Source: Trichobilharzia szidati (lineage: Eukaryota > Platyhelminthes > Trematoda > Strigeidida > Schistosomatidae). Taken from it: DNA of 64,000 nucleotides. Of this stretch, positions 10,200 through 20,730 are shown in pieces. Below the pieces are notes generated by a model, which was given only the letters and a program-made list of their open reading frames with translations, was not told the origin of the DNA and did no database searches. Every line of letters begins with the position of its first letter. Position 1 is the first letter of the stretch. Where the stretch lies: contig OX235275.1 in NCBI GenBank assembly GCA_944472155.2, forward strand, positions 52,221,228-52,285,227, read 5' to 3'. Both the position numbers and the translations under genes were made by a program.

Positions 10200-10870
10200 T
10201 TTTTACCATTTTTTAAGTAATATCGATTTGCGAAATAAGATCAGTGGAATTACACTTCATTAAAGATGCTTAAATTACAATAATAATAAAAATATAAAAG
10301 CATATAGAATATCAGCAAAGATTAGGAAAATTTCACAACAAGTTGAGGCTCATTCGAACCCAGATGGCCAAGGTAAGGACAATGTCTGAATTAACTTCTT
10401 TTGGACACATAAATAAGGCTTCTTAATATGGATCTCAACAGCCTCAGCAATGTTTTGTATCTGAACTCTAAAGGAGAAGTTAGGATTTGTTGGTATGTCG
10501 TAAATGACTTTCAAAGCTGCCTCGTTGACATCAACCTTGTGTTCTATATCCACGAGATGAGATAGAATAGGTTTACGAATATATTTATTTTGTCGTTTAC
10601 TTAACCATTATGCAGGATGGAGTTCAAAAATCCAACTAGAAACACACCTCATTGTACGGCCTAAGCAACTAACTGGCTCCACAGGAGCATTTAAATTGGT
10701 AGATACACACACATTGAAGAGACGAAATCGTAGAAAAGGATATTCTTTGCTCATTTGTTTTATGTTTTATAGATGTTTGAATGAATTAATTCGTCATCAG
10801 TTTCTACATCAATCTGATTAGAATTCTTATCAGAGTTAATATTATTAACAACTTCAGTGCTGTTTTAAAT
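10200..10870 (-). pseudogene. PLE-1 fragment with inverted terminal repeat at its 5' side
   Basis: Minus-strand frame 10553-10350 encodes MDIEHKVDVNEAALKVIYDIPTNPNFSFRVQIQNIAEAVEIHIKKPYLCVQKK, the PLE-1 C-terminus. 10610-10728 covers the GIY-YIG remnant. From about 10735 the sequence switches to a plus-oriented terminal repeat (GTAGAAAAGGATATTCTTTGC). The coding part between GIY-YIG and the reverse transcriptase is gone. Confidence 0.75.
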
Positions 10871-10884
10871 TACATTGAATCAAT

Positions 10885-11350
10885 ACTATTATCAATACAA
10901 ACGTCAAGTCAGTTCTTCTATACCGATCAGAAACTTGGCGGGTCACAAAGAATATTTCCAGCAGTTTGTAGACTTTTATCAACAACTGTCTTCGCTCTAT
11001 AGTGAAGATCAGATGGCCACCGGAAAGAATCACCAACAAGAAACTATGGGAACAAACAAAACAAGAACCAGTCGCCCAACAAATATTCAGGAGAAAGTGA
11101 AGATGGATTGGACACTCGCTAAGGAGGCCGTTGGGTGACATCGCGCGTCAGACCATCGCTCGAGCGGAACCCGAAAGGGAAGCGGCAAGTGGGACGTCCA
11201 AGGGTGACATGGAAGAGATCGTGTGAACAGGAACAGAAACAGTATGGATTAACATGGATGCAAATGAAAAGTACAGCAGAAGACAGAAACAAGTGGAGAC
11301 GTGCAGTTGAAGCCTTATGTTCCACTAGGAACCCAAGGCAACTATAATAA
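10885..11350 (+). pseudogene. RTE 3' end, relatively well preserved
   Basis: Frames give INTNVKSVLLY-like sequence, the SRPTNIQEKVKMDWTLAKEA shadow of RRKWRWIGHSLRRPLGD, then MTSRVRPSLERNPKGKRQVGRPRVTWKRSCEQEQKQYGLTWMQMKSTAEDRNKWRRAVEALCSTRNPRQL and a TAATAATAAT tail. The RPRVTWKRSC and KWRRAVEALCSTRNP blocks are the RTE C-terminus. Truncated at its 5' end. Confidence 0.85.
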
Positions 11351-11499
11351 TAATACTATTATCGACCGAATACATTTTGGAAGCATCAAATAAGAGAGAG
11401 ATGCTATACAGTGATACAAAAATAAACTAAATATCAAGTAAATGAAGGGTAGTAACATCGAATTTATGAATTCATAGGCTTGATAGAAGGCCAAGGTAA

Positions 11500-11694
11500 C
11501 AATAGTGGCAATTAGCTCTCCAATGGGGCGCATTTTAGCCGATTTCTTACAAAGTAAACTAGATAATGGTTCTTTGAACAATCTGATGATTAGAAAAGTC
11601 TCATTTTAGTGCCGGTATACAGATGATACTTTTATCCTTAGCGAAAACAATAAAGATAGGTACACAATAATATTTCAATTTACAAAAGAATGGA
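11500..11694 (+). pseudogene. PLE-1b reverse transcriptase core fragment
   Basis: Encodes GAILADFLQSKLDNGSLNN followed in another frame by YTDDTFILSENNKDRYTII. Same subfamily as 37538-37906 (LSADLFLSELENGSLNNP...QYTDDTFIL). It lies head-to-head with the next fragment on the minus strand. Confidence 0.75.
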
Positions 11695-12868
11695 TACTGA
11701 ACAAAGAATACTCTTTTCGATAACTTCATCATCAGGCTCTACAGTTATATATACACATAATAGTGAATGAATGAATTAGTGTTATGAACAACATTTATGT
11801 TGTTTAGATAATATCGAATCAACAATAATATCAATGGATTACAGCTCAGTAGCATCAACATAACAATACACTGAATGTCAGAAAAAATTAGGAAAGATAA
11901 TAATACAAATTCATGAATTTATAGTCTCCACTGAAGGCCAACTAGGGCAGTAGTAGAGGCTGGTTGGACTTTCTTCTTTTGCACACAAAGCACTGGTTGT
12001 TTCACGCGAATCGTGATTGCCTCTGCTATTTGGAACATGTGGTACTTCGATGATTTTGGCAATTTATTTGGCACCCGGTAGATGATAGAGAAGGATTCTT
12101 CAATGCTGGCTGACTTTATGGCCGGCCAGTTTGGATCAGGTGGTCTAATATCGAACTGTTAATGGTTTTTGCTACACCTTTACTTAGCCACACTGGTAGA
12201 TGTTCCCAGGTGAGCACGAAAAATCAAAATTATAGAGCAACAGCCGATATAACTCGCCCTACAAGTGCAGTTGAATTGGTAGATACAATTTGAAGTGGCC
12301 AGCTAGTCTAGGTACTTCATCTTTCAGTCGGGGAATCACCACCATCGGTCGTGTAGAGAATAATACGTGTAGTTCACCAGCATTAAAAGTTCTTTGAACT
12401 GATTTTCTTAATTTCTTCGTAATTATCTCGCTTGGTATATCGCCCATGAATTGTAGTCGTATATAAAGTGGCTTCTTGTTTACAGATAGTGAGTAGCCCT
12501 TTTCCGCTTTCTTTGTTATGCGTTTCTTGATAAATTTGTCAGGATAGCTACTTTCAATCAAAGTATCATATACAATGCTTAATTCATCTTTAATTACTTC
12601 TTGTGAGCATTTAGCTATAATCCTGTGGCTGAGGGTCTTTACTAAATTTCTTTTGTACTTGAGAGGAGTGAAGTTGTGAAAATGTGTATTTTATCCTGTC
12701 CAAGTACTTTTTCTATACAAATTTCTTTTTATGCTGCCATCTGGTTTCCTTGTAAGTAGGACGTGTAAGAAGGCAATTCTGATTTGGGATTCTCTTCGCA
12801 CGTGAATTTCATAGCCGAATGTGCTTTATTGAATTCAGTAATTCTTGTACTCCTTTCCGACCACGTTT
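11695..12868 (-). pseudogene. PLE-1b, terminal repeat to reverse transcriptase thumb
   Basis: A minus-oriented terminal repeat (11695-11760), then the C-terminal coding part (11930-12160), GIY-YIG remnant (12160-12300), the linker-thumb in an open frame at 12561-12259 (SYPDKFIKKRITKKAEKGYSLSVNKKPLYIRLQFMGDIPSEIITKKLRKSVQRTF) and the end of the reverse transcriptase up to 12868. The strand switch at 11694/11695 joins it head-to-head to the plus-strand reverse transcriptase fragment. Confidence 0.75.
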
Positions 12869-13015
12869 GGAGCACAATTTATTGCTCGAAACGTTATCAT
12901 CAGTAAATATTAGTGTAGATGTAACACTGTGAGACTTTATCAAAATCAATTTTACCCATAATGGAATTGTACTCTACCACAGTATACAAGTTTTATTTTT
13001 TCACCACTAAGCACA
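12869..13015 (+). repeat. PLE-2 terminal repeat, solo or truncated
   Basis: Contains TGCTCGAAACGTTATCATCAGTAAATATTAG and TCAAAATCAATTTTACCCATAATGGAATTGTACTCTACC (each read in parts), the block also found at 44830-44990 and 46990-47150 on the plus strand and 42954-43070 and 45650-45770 on the minus strand. Confidence 0.7.
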
Positions 13016-13049
13016 TGATGAATAAGAATACTTCCCTATCTGCTGACCA

Positions 13050-13270
13050 GAAGCCTCCATATATATACCACTACAATTCAAAATGGATGATGCACCAGGT
13101 GAAATAATGGCCAGAAATTTTAGAAATTCAGTCCAAAGTACATTTCATGATGGGAAGCCGTGGCTCATGTTTTTCACACGACCAGTTGTGACTCCGAAAC
13201 TGAAAAATGATATACCTAGGCTAGCTACCTTTTATTGTACCTATCACTTCAACAACTCCCCTCTAAAGCC
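13050..13270 (+). pseudogene. PLE linker fragment
   Basis: MDDAPGEIMARNFRNSVQSTFHDGKPWLMFFTRPVVTPKLKNDIPRLATFYCTYHFNNS corresponds to the linker from thumb to GIY-YIG of PLE-1b (MGDIPSEIITKKLRKSVQRTFNAGELHVLFSTRPMV...PRLKDEVPRLA). Both ends truncated. Confidence 0.7.
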
Positions 13271-13478
13271 AGTTGTCTGGGCCATTCTTTGCTCTAGGAA
13301 CCTTAAGTTTTCGCGCTCAGAAACACCTATCAGTATGTTTAAATAAAGGTGTCGTTAAAACCGTCAACAGTTCTATGCAGGATCAACTCGTGCAACCAAG
13401 CCGGAAAGCTGACACAAAGTTGCTCGTTGGCTTGTAGAGAAGCTGGGACCCATTAGGCAACGGCTAGCTTTTTACACC

Positions 13479-14189
13479 ATGAAAGATTCATTTCAATTCT
13501 CTGAAAGCGTGGACCACACCAACGTTTCGAATAAGTTCATAATATCATTTGATATAACCTCCTTGTTCACAAGGATCTCAATCAATGAAACTATCGAGAT
13601 CATTTGTCAGCAGTTTGATCTTCTCCCAATCCCAGAGTCGGAATTCAAGTACCTACTGCTACTGTGTACTACGAATGTACAATTCCAGTTTGACAACACT
13701 CTTTACAGACAAACAGATGGTGTAGCTATGGACAGTCCATTTAGCCCTGTTTTAGCGGATATCTTCATGTCAAACCTTGAGAGAACACAGTTGAAGCATG
13801 CAACTGATCAAACAACTTCCTGTTGTCGATATGTCGATGACACATTTGTAGTATGCAACAACGAAAGTCATGCCTTTTACCTACTCAGACTACTTAACAA
13901 CGCACATACAAATATTATATTTACCATGGAACATGAAAATGATGGAAAGTTCCATTTCCTTGACATCGCCATGCAACGCCTAGAAGATGGTAGTCTCCAG
14001 AGGTCAATTTACCGAAAGCTGATATGGAATGGGCAATGCTTACATTTTAATAGTTTTTGTCCAAATAGCTATAAACGAGCACTAGTCAAGACTCTGTACT
14101 ATAGAGCAAGGAGAATATGCTCTGCAGAGAAACTAGAAGCAGAATTTACGATTCTCGAAAACGTGCTAAAAAACAACGGTTATCCTTAA
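13479..14189 (+). pseudogene. PLE-3 reverse transcriptase, 236 open codons
   Basis: Residues 25-31 DITSLFT (motif A), 75-97 LYRQTDGVAMDSPFSPVLADIF (motif B; PLEs usually read GVAMGSP, here the second G is D85), 117-124 RYVDDTFV (motif C), 156-164 KFHFLDIAM and SLQRSIYRKLIWNGQCLHFNSFCPNSYKRALVKTL (thumb). The motif order and the YRKxTW...H block identify a Penelope-type rather than LINE reverse transcriptase. The start codon at 13479 is only the first Met of the open stretch, since related sequence precedes it. Confidence 0.85.
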
Positions 14190-14299
14190 AGATTCATTAA
14201 CAAACATGGGAGATGTGAATGCTGAAATACCAAACAAATCACAGTTGAAAAAAGGCTGTCTTCATTCAACTAGATTTTAAAGGTGAAAACATTGCAGAA

Positions 14300-14680
14300 A
14301 TGGTCAACAGAAGACTGAGAACGTCACTGGCCACAGTCTATTCTGCAGCTAAGTTGGTTCCTGTCCATCGAACAACATCCCCTTTGGTGCAGTCAAAAGT
14401 CGATAGATACCCTTCTCATGTTAACTCCGACTGTGTATACAAATTTACATGTATCTGCGGGAGCAGTTACATTGGGAGAACAGAAAGAAGGGTACACCTT
14501 CGATTTTCTGAACATGCCCTTAAAAGCCTACGTCTCAAGAAAGTAAACGCTTACAATAGTGCCATTACTAGGTATCTCCTTGATACGGGTCATGAGGCGG
14601 AAAATCCTTTAAAATCATCAATAGACAAAATAGCCCAGTTCTCCTCAAGTTTGTCAAAGCAATCTCCATCAAACGCCTGA
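14300..14680 (+). pseudogene. PLE-3 linker and GIY-YIG endonuclease
   Basis: Residues 1-10 MVNRRLRTSL (linker), 49-76 CVYKFTCICGSSYIGRTERRVHLRFSEHA: the intact CxC, YIGRT and R...SEH blocks of a GIY-YIG nuclease with the PLE-specific cysteine motif. After about residue 97 (DTGHEAENP) the frame departs from relatives (DTGHKVDVEKSFKIINRQ in 16563-16928), which marks a frameshift. Confidence 0.85.
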
Positions 14681-14735
14681 AACTCAGTTTATGTGTTCAG
14701 AAAGAAGCAGTTATCAGTTTTTCCTTGCCCTGCCT

Positions 14736-15100
14736 GGTAACTGGATGTCTTTATTCTTCCTATCATCTGATTACGTAATCTTTGGCTTTAAACTCACTCC
14801 CGTTTGATATATTGTAATTTTGCTTGTCTCTTCTTTCTGTAATTTGAGCTGAACTCAAAATATTGTCACACAATTTAATAGTTACTTGTCATCTTACTCA
14901 TCTGTCGTCTTAATTACGTAACTCCTCTGCCAATATATGCATACATTTACTTTGTTTAAAACTGAACTTCCTGTGAAAAACTATATAAGCGTTATTTTCT
15001 GAGCACTGTTCACAAAGTTTGGAACTTTCTGTCAACTTACATCATGTGAAATTTGCAAGTATGTAAAAAACTTTCCTGTACATGACCTTTATAATAATTT
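14736..15100 (+). other. PLE-3 3' UTR-like spacer
   Basis: AT-rich with no long ORF. Its start (CCTTGCCCTGCCTGGTAACTGGATGTC) resembles the position after the coding end in the 40730-40900 copy. Confidence 0.4.
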
Positions 15101-15104
15101 TTAG

Positions 15105-15372
15105 GCTGTAAGCAGCAGCTGTTGGGAAGTCAACGAAAGAAATGAGAATACCATCACATTATTCTGCAAAAGCTGTTGTCCTTGCTTTATTCAAAAGAAA
15201 ATCTTCCTCTTTCTTCTACAGGGTATCGAATAAATTACCAGAGGCCACTAGCTACCTAATACTGCAAACAGTAGAGGCCATTGCAGTTCGCCTGAATCAC
15301 CCGGAGCTATGTATACCGAAGAAACATGCCAAGTCACTATTGCCATCCTGGCATGCTGTCGAGCCTTACTAG
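15105..15372 (+). pseudogene. Repeat U segment joined to a PLE C-terminus
   Basis: The open frame at 15142-15372 starts with HYSAKAVVLALFKRK (repeat U, also at 16270-16365 minus and 26700-26830 plus) and continues YRVSNKLPEATSYLILQTVEAIAVRLNHPELCIPKKHAKSLLPSW, the PLE C-terminal block. The chimera is likely an insertion or truncation junction near 15215. Confidence 0.6.
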
Positions 15373-15594
15373 TGCTTACTTAATGACGTAATCTGTAGAT
15401 AGTAATGATTCAGTGCCACTTGAAACACCATTAATGTTGTTACTAGCAATTTTTATTAAATTATTACTGTCATATAACTGTAGAACCTAATGACGAATCT
15501 TTCGAAAATGTGAATATTGCTAACCTGACTGACAGAATCCAATCCGCACCAAACAAAGGACTAGATGCATTACAGTATTTGCTAACTAGTGACC

Positions 15595-15815
15595 AATCAA
15601 AGTCTCCAATACATTCCTACAGGGGGTCAATCGCGAGCCTGAATAGCTCAGTGGTAACGGCTCTGACTGCAGTACTCATTGAGCGACGTGGGTTCGAATC
15701 TCAGAAGAGAAGTGAGCTAATTGGTGAGTGTCAACTAACACGAAACGTAGGCCAGGTAAGGCTCCATGTCGATTGCCTTCAACCATCTAATTCCAGCAAT
15801 TCCTTGTTCACTAAT
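15595..15815 (+). mobile_element. SINE-A, best copy
   Basis: tRNA-like head: box A TAGCTCAGTGGTAACGG (about 15644-15660), box B GGTTCGAATCTC (15691-15702). Downstream TTGGTGAGTGTCAACTAACACGAAACG at 15721-15747 has a perfect GTGT/ACAC stem II, a GAAA and a TGGTGA in place of CTGATGA. The end is GATTGCCTTCAACCATCTAAT. Confidence 0.8.
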
Positions 15816-16265
15816 CAGTCTTTGAGTTTATAGTGTTCCTCACATCGACGTCATTTGTTAGCGTGATTTCTTGTCAGAATATGGATAATTTAATGTTTTC
15901 ACTCTTACATGGGTATATATAAATAAGTCCTATTGATTGCGAGGAACATTTATTTCTCGATATGAATATAAAACAAGCAACAGTTGCTGTTTATTTTATC
16001 AGTGAAGCAGGTTTTGATGAATTCATTAGATAGAGACGCTAATGGATATTTTATCTAAGTATGGATAACATGACAGTTTTATCAATAAATAATCTAAAGA
16101 AACAAGTATCAGTAGAAATATCTAAATGGGTTCAAAAAAGGCTTGTATATGAATCAGTCTGCTATTTCAAGGAAATATTGCTGAAGAAGCAGTTTAAAAA
16201 AGACATAGCAGAGCTATTAGAAGGACTTATTATGCCAACAAATGTGTGCTTCAAAACTCTGTGAT
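15816..16265. other. AT-rich region with a 67-codon ORF of unknown nature
   Basis: MDNMTVLSINNLKKQVSVEISKWVQKRLVYESVCYFKE... at 16061-16264 shows no motif I know and no copy elsewhere. It ends where repeat U begins. Probably not a gene. Confidence 0.35.
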
Positions 16266-16370
16266 ATTTTAACAAAGCAAGAACTACAGTTTTTGCAGAA
16301 TAAAGTGGTACCATCATTTTTTTTCGTTGCCTTCTCGTCAGCTGCTTACAGGGCAAAGACATTATTAAAT
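16266..16370 (-). repeat. Repeat U, copy 2
   Basis: On the minus strand: CAGCTGACGAGAAGGCAACG, then AAATGATGGTACCACTTTATTCTGCAAAAACTGTAG and CTTGCTTTG (in parts). The same words occur at 15105-15195 and 26730-26815. Unclassified. Confidence 0.6.
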
Positions 16371-16557
16371 GTATTCAGAAAAACTATTTTAACATACTTG
16401 CACAGAGTTCATTTTAAACAAAAATCAATCGATCAATATACGCATGCACTAATAATATATACATATACACATCCAATATTAAACACTATTCCGAACAACA
16501 ATAATAATCATACACAATGAAAACTTTTCAGCATCTCGCATTCGGATAAAAAAAATA

Positions 16558-16880
16558 TCCAGTTACCAGGGAAAAGAAAGACTGATAAGCGCTTCTTTCT
16601 GAACGCATAAGTCAGGTTTCAGGCGCTTGATGGAAATGGCTTCAGCAAACTTAAGGAGAATTGAACTCTTTTGCCTATTGATAATTTTGAACGACTTTTC
16701 GACGTCCACCTTATGACCCGTGTCGAGAAGATGCTTGTGGATAGGACTGTTTAAAGCATTTGTTCCCTTTAGACATAAGCTTTTTGGTGCATGTTCAGAG
16801 AATCGTAGATATGCCCTTCTTTCTGTTCTTCCAATGTAACTGCTCCCACAGATACATGTGATATTATTCCTGTCATTGAT
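16558..16880 (-). pseudogene. PLE-3 GIY-YIG to C-terminus
   Basis: 121-codon open frame on the minus strand: NNITCICGSSYIGRTERRAYLRFSEHAPKSLCLKGTNALNSPIHKHLLDTGHKVDVEKSFKIINRQKSSILLKFAEAISIKRLKPDLCVQKEALISLSFPW. The GIY-YIG and C-terminal blocks are continuous here, so this copy shows the undisturbed order that 14300-14680 has lost. Confidence 0.85.
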
Positions 16881-16884
16881 TATT

Positions 16885-17220
16885 ATTCCCATGGGTTCCG
16901 AGTGGAACGCGGAGATACAACAGCACATCCTCCCTTCGTCCTATTTGCTGCAGTCTTCCATAACTGGCTCTTCAACTGTCCATAAGCTTTCATTTCCCCT
17001 TCACACGATCTCCTCCGTGCCGAATTCGGTAAGCCAACTTTTCATTTCTCATTCAAATTTCACTCGAAGGTGTAGCGCGTCTGCCTCCACTTTCTTTGGA
17101 ATATTTGTAGGGCAGTACGTTATTTGGTTGGATTGTTCCCAGAATTCTTTGTCGCTAATCCCCTCTGGTCATCTGATCTTCTGTGTGGAAAAGAGGTAAC
17201 TGTTGATGAAATCTACAATA
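16885..17220 (-). pseudogene. RTE 3' end, minus strand
   Basis: GGGTTCCGAGTGGAACGCGGAG is the reverse complement of the RTE end; further on come reversed RTE blocks of the RPRVTW and RRKWR.WIGH regions up to AGAGGTAACTGTTGATGAAATC. It abuts PLE-3 on its left and PLE-5 on its right. Confidence 0.75.
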
Positions 17221-17224
17221 AGAC

Positions 17225-18300
17225 ATTGCGATTGCTTCAGGTGATACGAACGCCAAGATTCTGTCGCTTATATGCCTCTTTTAGCAGATATTTATATGTC
17301 GTACATTGAGAATTTATTGGAGCATTTATTCGAAAATTTGCCACTTTATAGAAGGTATGTAGATGATATTGTAATCATAGGTGATAAGCCTTGTTCTGCC
17401 AACTGAATTTTAAATCGATTGAATGAAGTTCAGAATAGCATATCACTTACATCTGTAGAAGAGGAAGATAATTGTTTATCTTTCCTAGATATATTGCTTA
17501 GTCGACGGCTTGATGGGTCAATAAAAAGATCTATTTATAGAAAACCTACCTGGACAGGACAGTATCTTAATTACCACAGTTTCTGCCCTGTTCGGTACAA
17601 AAAAGCCTTAGTAAGGTGTCTCAACAGTAGAATCCAACGAATATGCACTGAAGATACACTTGACGAAGAAGAAAGAAAGTTGACACAAACTCTGGTTGAT
17701 AACAATTATCCAGACAAGTTCATCAGGAGATATAAGGTAGTCAGAACACCAAGACCCACTCTACAACTCGCCCTTAAGAAAGACGTGTACATCAAGTTAC
17801 CTTATATGGGTCAACATAGCAGCTTGATAACTAGACAAAGACTGGACGCTGCTGTCAAAAAGACTTTAATGCAGCCAATATCATAATAATAGAGAATGTA
17901 AAGCCAATATATCTACCTAAGCCCTTTGAACATGTGAAAAATGATGTCACATCCCACTGGATTTACCAATTTGAATGTACATGTTGACATACATACATAG
18001 GGAGGACTCATCGATCTCTGCAAGTAAGAGCTGGCTTCAGAACATATTCCTAAATGGCTCCAGAAACAAATGGAATCTTCAGAACCTATTAACGGTGAGA
18101 ACAGGAGACCTAGCTCCTGTATTGCGAAACATATTATAGAAACAGGACATAAAATTGACGTTAACAGATTTTTTAAACCTATCTATAAAACGTGTTTGGG
18201 ACGTATCCTGAAGTTTGTGGAAGCCCTAGCAATTAGAAAGTTTAAACCACCTTTATGAGTTCAAAGGAACAATTCGTCATCACATTAAACCTTCCTTGGT
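17225..18300 (+). pseudogene. PLE-5, reverse transcriptase to C-terminus
   Basis: 17270-17400: LLADIYMSYIENLLEHLFENLPLYRRYVDDIVIIGDK (motif B end and YVDD). 17419-17886 is open: NCLSFLDILLSRRLDGSIKRSIYRKPTWTGQYLNYHSFCPVRYKKALVRCL, NNYPDKFIRRYK and VYIKLPYMGQHSSLITRQRLDAAVKKT. Downstream YQFECTC and a broken IGRTHRSLQVR mark GIY-YIG, and SCIAKHIIETGHKIDVNRFFKPIYKT the C-terminal block. Stops interrupt after 17886. Confidence 0.85.
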
Positions 18301-18649
18301 AAATTTTGTTTTGATACCATAGCAGATGTAGTATTACCTCTGTTATTTCTTTTAGTGGTCTTCATTGTTATTTTGACGTTGAATATATCCTTTTAATTTG
18401 ACTTAACTTGTCTATTTTCTCACCTCTTACCTCTTTATTTCATGCATATGTATTCCTATGACAAGTACGTGGAGTGTGATCAGACTGTTCGAAATGTGTT
18501 GCGCAAATACAAGAGTATACGATTCAGACAAATTACCTTTTTCTTATTACTTTATCTAAATTCATAAAGGGAACTAATTGTTTTAAATTTTTATATTAAC
18601 ATTGTTTTGAAAATTGTAATCTTGTTCAAACGATTTCCAAACTGATTTC
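18301..18649 (+). other. PLE-5 3' flank, AT-rich
   Basis: No long ORF, T-rich. Probably 3' UTR of the PLE-5 copy. Confidence 0.4.
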
Positions 18650-19655
18650 GGAGAGATGATTATGATTCTTCATACATTTGATTCCCTTGATAAATTTCGA
18701 TAAAGAATGAAAGGCGAAATTTGCAGTATAAAATAATGTCATTCTACTTCACAGGTTCTCATCAGCTGCAGACCACTTTAATGTTTGAGTGGTAATAGAG
18801 AAGAGATACTATAAAGTTGACGCATCCAAAATGAAAGCATTACAAATTTTAGAGTATGTTATACAGTTATTATACAGCATCACTCCTTCTATATCAAATC
18901 AAAACTGGAGAAATACCCTGTTGATGTCACCTCCAACTGCGTTTATGAATTTACGTGCACTTGCGGGAACAAGTACATTGGAAGGACGGAAAGAAGGGCT
19001 TCTATCCGGTTTTCTGAACAGATTCCAAGAAACCTATGCCTCAAAGGAAGTAAATATTCTCAGAGTGCAATTACCAAACATACTGTTGATACCGGACATC
19101 TCGTAGAGATTTCTAAGTCCTTCAAAATATTAAATAGATAATGGACAGCAAATTTATTACGATTCGCCGAAGCGATCGCAATCAAACGATTCAAACCAAC
19201 CAGACTTATGACTACAGAAAGCGAGTGTGATTAATCTCTCACTCCCTTGGTAACTGAATTTTGATTTTGATTACATTAATTAGTCATCTAATTCAGTGAT
19301 CTCAACTCACTGAACAAATCTTAATCTGATAAACTGTAACCAGTTTTGTTTTTTGAGTTGCTATGTGAACCTACAAGATAACACTGTTCTGTTAATTAGT
19401 TTTTTCTGTTTTTTTTCTTACCCCTACCCCTCTTTTCAACTTTAAACGTGTATAAATTGATGATGAAAACTTAAACTAAAAATTGTAATGCTTTCATTTT
19501 GTATGCGTCAATTTTACAGTATCTCTTCTCTACTACCACTCAAACATTAAACTGGTCTGCAGCTGATGAGAACCTGTGAAATAGAATGATGATATCACAT
19601 TTTATACTGCAAATCTCATCGTCCTTTCTTTATCGAGATTATGATTCTGCTTTTC
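18650..19655 (+). mobile_element. Short PLE-3 copy flanked by inverted terminal repeats
   Basis: 18660-18850 and the reverse complement of 19480-19640 match over most of their length (for example TTCACAGGTTCTCATCAGCTGCAGACC and GTAGAGAAGAGATACTGTAAA words). Between them 18860-19260 encodes NCVYEFTCTCGNKYIGRTERRASIRFSEQIPRNLCLKGS, an ALTKHTVDTGH-like stretch and LLRFAEAIAIKRFKPT, a decayed GIY-YIG to C-terminus. A PLE that kept only its 3' coding end between inverted terminal repeats. Confidence 0.8.
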
Positions 19656-19659
19656 AAAT

Positions 19660-19850
19660 AGTCATTCGTACCACTTCTAGTTGAAATATTGCTTCCTAGA
19701 TATTGGAAGGAAGTGATGTCTTTCAAAATGTCTTCCATTGAGATAGTGACTGATTGTTTTTGATGCGTAAGTATCTTTACCAGGTCTGTCTTCTCTTCGT
19801 GTTCATTTGAGGTCCTATATTCTCGACTTGCCTACTCTGCTAGCTTATTG
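19660..19850 (-). pseudogene. RTE fragment, minus strand
   Basis: The minus frame reads ITSFQYLGSNISTR, preceded by TISMEDILKD and a KLAE-type stretch, equivalent to the TINGRDLKEVTSFTYLGSIVSTT part of the other copies. Both ends truncated. Confidence 0.6.
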
Positions 19851-19923
19851 GTTTTCTTTTCGCCTGTTTGTCTGGGAGTTTATGTGACAATTAACGTAAA
19901 TTGTCTGTAATGTCCAAATTTTC

Positions 19924-20730
19924 TTGAGTCTGATTATAAGTTCAGCATGTTCCAAGACGCGTCTTCATCAATTTTCCAATATTTACATCTCAGGACATCC
20001 TTGGTGCCACTCCTCCAGCTGGTATGGACAGGAAAATTTTCTCAGGGACCTATGCGCACTGGAGCCAACCAAAGCTTGGATCATGGCACAAGATTCCGAC
20101 CGCCACACCACTACCCATAGCATAAGACACTGCTGGAGACTTGCCTCGGCTAACAACCAAACCAAGCTGCACCTCGCGGTTTTGGTTACCAGCTCTAACA
20201 GCCACCCACTAACCAGTTGTTATTGGCCCCGGTCCTCTCGTCAAGAATTCCACAGATCTAGTGGCCCCGCCGATGCCTCGCACACCACCATAAAGGCCAA
20301 AGGACGACACCGCTGCTTCATCAAGACTGAGTAACCAGATGTGAGTGTTGTCTCATGCAAGCAACAGGTCTTTGCTGGAGCCAGGTTTGCCCGCCGATAA
20401 GCCCCACCTAGCGGTCACCACGTGGAGGCGCCTACCACATATAACCATAACCCTCGTCCCTCCATTTCCCATGCTCGGTTGAGTTTCTTCACGCTGACAC
20501 TCAGAGCACTGGGTGGAACTTCGTAGACAAATGTAGACTTAACAAGAGAAGCCTATAGTGGAAAACACACGATGGTCAAAGGATTTCGGTCCTTGCGCCG
20601 CATGTAGGGCAATTCCTGATGAGCCTAACATGGATTAGATGACGAGGAATTTGCCTACCTTAAGAGAGTTATAGTTACTTCTGCTTCTCGGCTCTCTGAG
20701 CGAAGATCATGTGTAGTGAACTAACCCTTA
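19924..20730 (+). other. GC-richer unclassified segment
   Basis: Clearly richer in G and C than its surroundings, with a 136-codon open frame at 19924-20334 (ends GRHRCFIKTE) and a second, stop-broken frame with proline- and threonine-rich text (LGATPPAGMDRKIFSG...). No motif identifies it. It could be the 5' region of an RTE or other retroelement, since RTE fragments flank it on both sides, but I cannot show this. Not called as a gene. Confidence 0.45.

Larger units (their letters stand above)
13370..14735 (+). mobile_element. PLE-3, longest PLE coding region in the window
   Basis: Covers reverse transcriptase palm and thumb (13479-14189), linker and GIY-YIG (14300-14680) and the C-terminal SLCVQKEA-like end (to 14735), broken by stops near 14188 and 14240 and by frame changes. 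The reverse transcriptase finger region upstream is short or missing. Related fragments: 16558-16880 (minus), 18860-19260, 39590-40730 and 40920-41320. Confidence 0.85.

Noticed and set aside
11740..11765. Hammerhead in the PLE-1 terminal repeat (CCTGATGATGAAG...ATCGAAAAG on the minus strand)
   Set aside because: CTGATGA and GAAA are present in this copy, but no stem II of 3 bp or more directly joins them, most other copies lack the words, and no stem I partner follows. Kept out of the features.
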